From CAVVXN01 sp963772585 (GTDB taxonomy: Bacteria; Planctomycetota; PLA2; JAEUHO01), in assembly GCA_963772585.1 (NCBI GenBank), contig CAVYXV010000009.1:515205-579204 (forward strand): a DNA stretch of 64,000 bases, in the 5' to 3' direction. Shown piece by piece: positions 61,136-64,000 of this stretch. Within the stretch, counting starts at the first letter, position 1. Every line of letters begins with the position of its first letter. Under the pieces are notes generated by a model, which was not told the origin of the DNA, ran no database searches, and saw nothing but the letters and a program-made list of their open reading frames with translations. The position numbers were made by a program, and so were the translations under genes.

Positions 61136-62650
61136 GTGCCCGGCCTCGCCCCGCTCGACATCCTCGTGCTCGCCGTCTACGGCGCCCTCGTGGTGGCGAT
61201 CGGGTTCGTTGCGAACCGCCGGCAGAGGACGACGGAGGACTACTTCCTGGGGAGCCGACGGCTGCGGTGGTGGGCCGTCGGCGTCTCCCTGATTGCGACC
61301 TCCTTCAGCAGCGCGGCCCTGATCGGCGGAACGGGCTGGGGCTTCGCGCACGGCATCGGCTACATCCAGCTCCAGGCGGGGGACCTGCTGGCGATCACGC
61401 TCGCCTGCGTGCTCTTCCTCCCCTTCTTCTCGCGGCTCCGTCTGACCACCGCCTACGAGTACCTGGAGCGGCGATTCGGCCCGCGCGCGCGGCGCGTGGC
61501 CAGCGCCCTCTTCCTCCTGCAGACGCTCCTGCGGGCCGGGATCCTCGTGCTGGGACCCGCCTTCGCCGTGAGCGCCGTCACGCCGCTGGACCTCACCGGC
61601 GCGATCGTCGTGAGCGGGATCGCGGCGACCGTCTACAGCGTCTCCGGCGGCATCCAGGCCGTGGTCTGGACGGACCTGATCCAGATGGCCGTGGTGCTCG
61701 CCGGGGTCGCCGTCGCCCTGGCGCTCGTCGCCGGCGACGTTCCGGGCGGCGCGGCGGCGGTCGTGGAGACGGCGCGGGCGAGCGGCCGGCTCGATCCCGT
61801 CTCCTTCCGCTGGGACTTCTCCGGCGTCCTCACGCTCCAGGGTGCGCTCCTGGCGTACGGAACCCTGGCCTTGAACATCGCCGGGACGAACCAGCAGGCC
61901 GTCCAGCGGTACATGAGCACGAAGGACCTGGGGTCGGCCCGGCGTGCCGCGTTCCTGGGCTGGGGCATCGGGTTCGTGGCGGTCGCGGCCACGCTTCTTC
62001 TCGGCGTCGCGCTCTTCGCCTGGTCCGAGCTGGCCCCCGCCGCCTCCGGGTTCCGCGAGGCGATGGCGGCCTCTCGCAACACGGACCCCGCGCTCCCCCT
62101 CTTCCTCGTGCACCGGATGCCCGCCGGTCTCGCCGGCCTCATGCTCGCGGCGATCTTCGCGGCCTCGATGTCGAGCATGGACTCCGCGATCCACGCCATG
62201 TCCACCGCCACGCTGGTGGACTTCGTCCGCCCCCTGAGGCGGCGTGCCCAAAGCGACCGGGACGATCTCGTGCTCGCCCGCGTTCTCACCGGAGTGTTCG
62301 GCGTGCTGGCGATCCTCGCCGCCCTGGTGGCGGCCGGGCAGGGGGACCTCATGCTCCGGCAACTGCTGCGGTGGCTGGGCTACGTCGCCGGGCCGCTGCT
62401 CGGGCTCTTCCTCCTCGGTCTGCTGACGCGCGGCGCGAACGAACGAGGGGCGCTGATCGGCACGGCGGCGGGTGGCCTCGTCATCGTGACCGCCATGGTG
62501 TTCCACCTCCCGGCGGCGTGGGGCATGGCCCCGCTCTGGTTCGCGCCCGTGGCGCTGTCCGTCACGGTGCTGGTGGGGCGGCTCACGAGCGTGGGCGCCG
62601 CGGTGGGCCCGCAGCGGACGCGAGGGCTCACCTGGTGGACGCGGAGGTAG
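61136..62650 (+). CDS. Sodium:solute symporter family transporter
   Basis: A 504-residue inner-membrane protein with ~13 TM segments, GTG 61136. Characteristic features: RRQRTTEDYFLGSRRLRWWAV after TM1, SLIATSFSSAALIGGTGWGFA in TM2, VYSVSGGIQAVVWTDLIQMAVV (broken across ~160-182), NIAGTNQQAVQRYMSTKD and the sodium-site IFAASMSSMDSAIHAMS. These match the SSS (SLC5) fold, which couples solute uptake to Na+. The substrate (sugar, amino acid or monocarboxylate) cannot be read from the sequence; 'NQQAVQRYMS' is frequent in sugar/monocarboxylate SSS proteins. It is 10 bp upstream of the DUF3052-like gene. Confidence 0.9.
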   Translation: MPGLAPLDILVLAVYGALVVAIGFVANRRQRTTEDYFLGSRRLRWWAVGVSLIATSFSSAALIGGTGWGFAHGIGYIQLQAGDLLAITLACVLFLPFFSRLRLTTAYEYLERRFGPRARRVASALFLLQTLLRAGILVLGPAFAVSAVTPLDLTGAIVVSGIAATVYSVSGGIQAVVWTDLIQMAVVLAGVAVALALVAGDVPGGAAAVVETARASGRLDPVSFRWDFSGVLTLQGALLAYGTLALNIAGTNQQAVQRYMSTKDLGSARRAAFLGWGIGFVAVAATLLLGVALFAWSELAPAASGFREAMAASRNTDPALPLFLVHRMPAGLAGLMLAAIFAASMSSMDSAIHAMSTATLVDFVRPLRRRAQSDRDDLVLARVLTGVFGVLAILAALVAAGQGDLMLRQLLRWLGYVAGPLLGLFLLGLLTRGANERGALIGTAAGGLVIVTAMVFHLPAAWGMAPLWFAPVALSVTVLVGRLTSVGAAVGPQRTRGLTWWTRR

Positions 62651-62660
62651 CCTTGTCACG

Positions 62661-63437
62661 ATGACGGTGGCGTGGCTCATCCACTGGAACGCGGGGGAGG
62701 CGCCCGAGCGCCGGGCCCGCCTCGAGCGCGCGGGCTACGAGGCGCGCTTCGAGGACGGCGGCGGCACGCCGCTCCTGAGGAGGATCCGCGAGGATCCCCC
62801 TGACGTCGTGGTGATCGACCTCTCCCGCCTCCCGTCGCACGGCCGCGAGATGGCGGGGGCCATCCGGAGGTCGAAGGCGACACGCAGCGTCCCGCTCGTC
62901 TTCGTGGACGGCGCCCCCGAGAAGGTCGCCGTCGCGAGGGATCAATTCCCCGACGCCGTCTTTGCCACCTGGCGGGGCATCGGCGGCGCCGTTGGCCGCG
63001 CGATCCGCTCCGCGCCGAAGGACCCGCGCGTCCCGCGGCCCTACATGGAGCGCTTCGCGGGAAGGCCCCTCCGAAAGAAGCTCGGGATCGACGAGGGCGA
63101 CCGCGTGGGCCTCCTCGGCGCGCCGGACGACTTCGCGACGACCCTGGGGACGCTTCCGAAGGGCACGACGCTTTCGAAAGGCGCGCGCGGTCGTTGCGAC
63201 CCCATCCTCTGCTTCGTGCAGTCGCAGACCGATCTCTTCCGGAGGCTCGACGCCCTCACGAAGCGAGGCGATCTCGGCGGCGTCTGGTTGGTCTGGCCCA
63301 AGAAGACGTCTTCCGTCGCGACCGACCTCACGCAACAGGCGGTTCGGGACGCGGGCCTCGCGGCGGGACTGGTGGATCACAAGATCTGCCGCGTGGACGA
63401 GACGTGGTCCGCGCTGCGTTTCGTGCGGCGCCGCTGA
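62661..63437 (+). CDS. Protein with receiver-like N-terminus and DUF3052-like C-terminus
   Basis: A 258-residue protein, ATG 62661. Residues ~1-125 look like a response-regulator-type alpha/beta fold (AGYEARFEDGG..., PPDVVVIDLSRLPSHGREMAGAI, VPLVFVDGAPEKVA), with an Asp in VVIDLSR at the phospho-acceptor position but not all acidic partners. Residues ~140-258 match DUF3052 in pattern: LGIDEGDRVGLLGAPDDFATTLG, ILCFVQSQTDLFRRL, GGVWLVWPKKTSSVATDLTQ and GLVDHKICRVDETWSALRFV. The fusion is unusual to me and its role is unknown. A decayed transposase starts a few bases after its stop. Confidence 0.75.
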   Translation: MTVAWLIHWNAGEAPERRARLERAGYEARFEDGGGTPLLRRIREDPPDVVVIDLSRLPSHGREMAGAIRRSKATRSVPLVFVDGAPEKVAVARDQFPDAVFATWRGIGGAVGRAIRSAPKDPRVPRPYMERFAGRPLRKKLGIDEGDRVGLLGAPDDFATTLGTLPKGTTLSKGARGRCDPILCFVQSQTDLFRRLDALTKRGDLGGVWLVWPKKTSSVATDLTQQAVRDAGLAAGLVDHKICRVDETWSALRFVRRR

Positions 63438-63489
63438 AAGCGGTCGGGGGGCCGAGCCCACGTTGCGCCCTGGTACCGGTGGAACGGTC

Positions 63490-64000
63490 CTCCACCGGAC
63501 AGGGCACGACGAGGCTCTCGACGCCATCCAGGACGCCGAGTTCGTCCACGGCGACGAGACCGGTTGGCGCGAGAACAACGAGATGGCCTGGCTCTGGGGC
63601 GCGATCACGCCGATGCTCAAGGTGTTCCGCATCGACCCGCGGCGCAACCGGGAGGCGTTTCGCAAGCTGCTGTTCGCCTTCGTGGGCTACCTCATCACGG
63701 ACCGGTTCTCGGTGTACCGGATCCACGACGTGGAGAAACGCCAACTCTGCTGGGCGCACCTGATCCGCAACTTCCGGGGGCTGGAGGAACGAGGAGGCAA
63801 GGCCCGAAGCCTCGGGATCGCGGGGCAAAGAATCGTCAAGGACGTGTTCCGAGAATGGTACCGCTTCCGAGAAGGCGAGATCACACGGCGGGCGCTTCGC
63901 GCAGGCTGAAGCCGATCCGAAGGCGGCTCGAACGGCTGCTGCGTCGTCACGTCACCAATCCCGTTCCCGCCGCCCGCAAGATCGCCAAGGATCTGTACGC
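63490..64000 (+). pseudogene. IS66-family transposase remnant (5'-truncated, frameshifted, running off the window)
   Basis: In the frame around 63490-63909 the residues VHGDETGWRENNEMAWLWG (DDE core start), YLITDRFSVYRIHD (second D region) and RQLCWAHLIRNFRGLEERGG are typical of the IS66 transposase catalytic domain. The N-terminal ~200 residues and any start codon are missing, so the 5' end is lost next to the DUF3052-like gene. At ~63905 the frame closes (TGA 63907), but IS66-like sequence continues in another frame (LKPIRRRLERLLRRHVTNP...) to the window edge; one missing base would rejoin them. No terminal inverted repeat is seen because the far end is outside. Confidence 0.78.

Overview
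The window is a GC-rich (by eye roughly 70% G+C, strong G/C bias at third codon positions), densely coded bacterial chromosome segment with about 47 protein genes. I found no rRNA, tRNA, CRISPR array, prophage or replication origin. Many start codons are GTG, and neighbouring genes repeatedly overlap by GTGA or ATGA, so there are long translationally coupled operons. The host is a Gram-negative-type bacterium: it has lipoprotein signals, a MacAB/TolC-like tripartite exporter, a LolA-like protein and a peptidoglycan transglycosylase. It probably makes menaquinone by the futalosine route (MqnB). Two Cys/Pro-rich repeat lipoproteins, one carrying a DUF11-like domain, plus a squalene-cyclase-fold protein and sortilin/BNR and WD40 proteins, point to Planctomycetota. 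That placement is an inference; another GC-rich phylum is not excluded.

Layout. 1-5421: end of mutL, a LolA-like secreted protein, then an M16 peptidase pair (YmfF/YmfH-like) followed by a WYL regulator. 5558-8785: a secreted BNR/Asp-box plus WD40 protein. 8790-14489 (minus): a five-gene operon of a small unknown protein, a TolC-like lipoprotein, a MacA/HlyD adaptor, an ABC ATPase and a MacB permease. 14831-22477 (plus): Cys-rich repeat lipoprotein A, a squalene-cyclase-like secreted protein, transketolase, an exported redoxin, and Cys-rich lipoprotein B with a DUF11-like tail. 22513-30855: alpha/beta-hydrolase lipoprotein, TrmH-type rRNA/tRNA methyltransferase, mqnB, parvulin lipoprotein, guanine deaminase, M20 amidohydrolase, Ycf46-like AAA ATPase, D-2-hydroxyacid dehydrogenase, and a Sir2 gene broken by a 1-nt frameshift. 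30908-38826: aconitase, a CREST-type membrane hydrolase, a large secreted esterase, an inositol-phosphatase-family enzyme and a dienelactone hydrolase.

38897-40980: a zinc metallopeptidase and an ATP-grasp ligase, translationally coupled, look like a small dedicated two-enzyme system. 41030-44330: a TolB-like propeller gene and a TPR gene, both apparently frameshifted, lie between two copies of a 76-bp direct repeat. 44373-46982 (minus): an ABC-2 exporter (ATPase plus two permeases). 47061-54351 (plus): fused MFS/spermidine synthase-like protein, MOSC protein, PepE peptidase, Ser/Thr dehydratase, MtgA and an asparagine-synthetase-like enzyme. 54299-61069: mostly minus-strand glycan genes (ArnT-like transferase, NodU-type carbamoyltransferase, polyprenyl-phosphate-type glycosyltransferase, two more GT2 enzymes) with a small lipoprotein gene on the plus strand. 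61136-64000: a sodium:solute symporter, a DUF3052-like protein with a receiver-like N-terminus, and a decayed IS66-type transposase running off the window.

Most interesting: (1) the paired Cys-rich lipoproteins with an exported thiol-redoxin gene between them, which could form a disulfide-linked envelope layer comparable to chlamydial OmcA/OmcB or planctomycete YTV-repeat wall proteins; (2) the metallopeptidase/ATP-grasp pair; (3) a 76-bp direct repeat and a dispersed intergenic repeat family; (4) four single-locus frameshifts, at least two of them in G/C homopolymers, which may be assembly errors.
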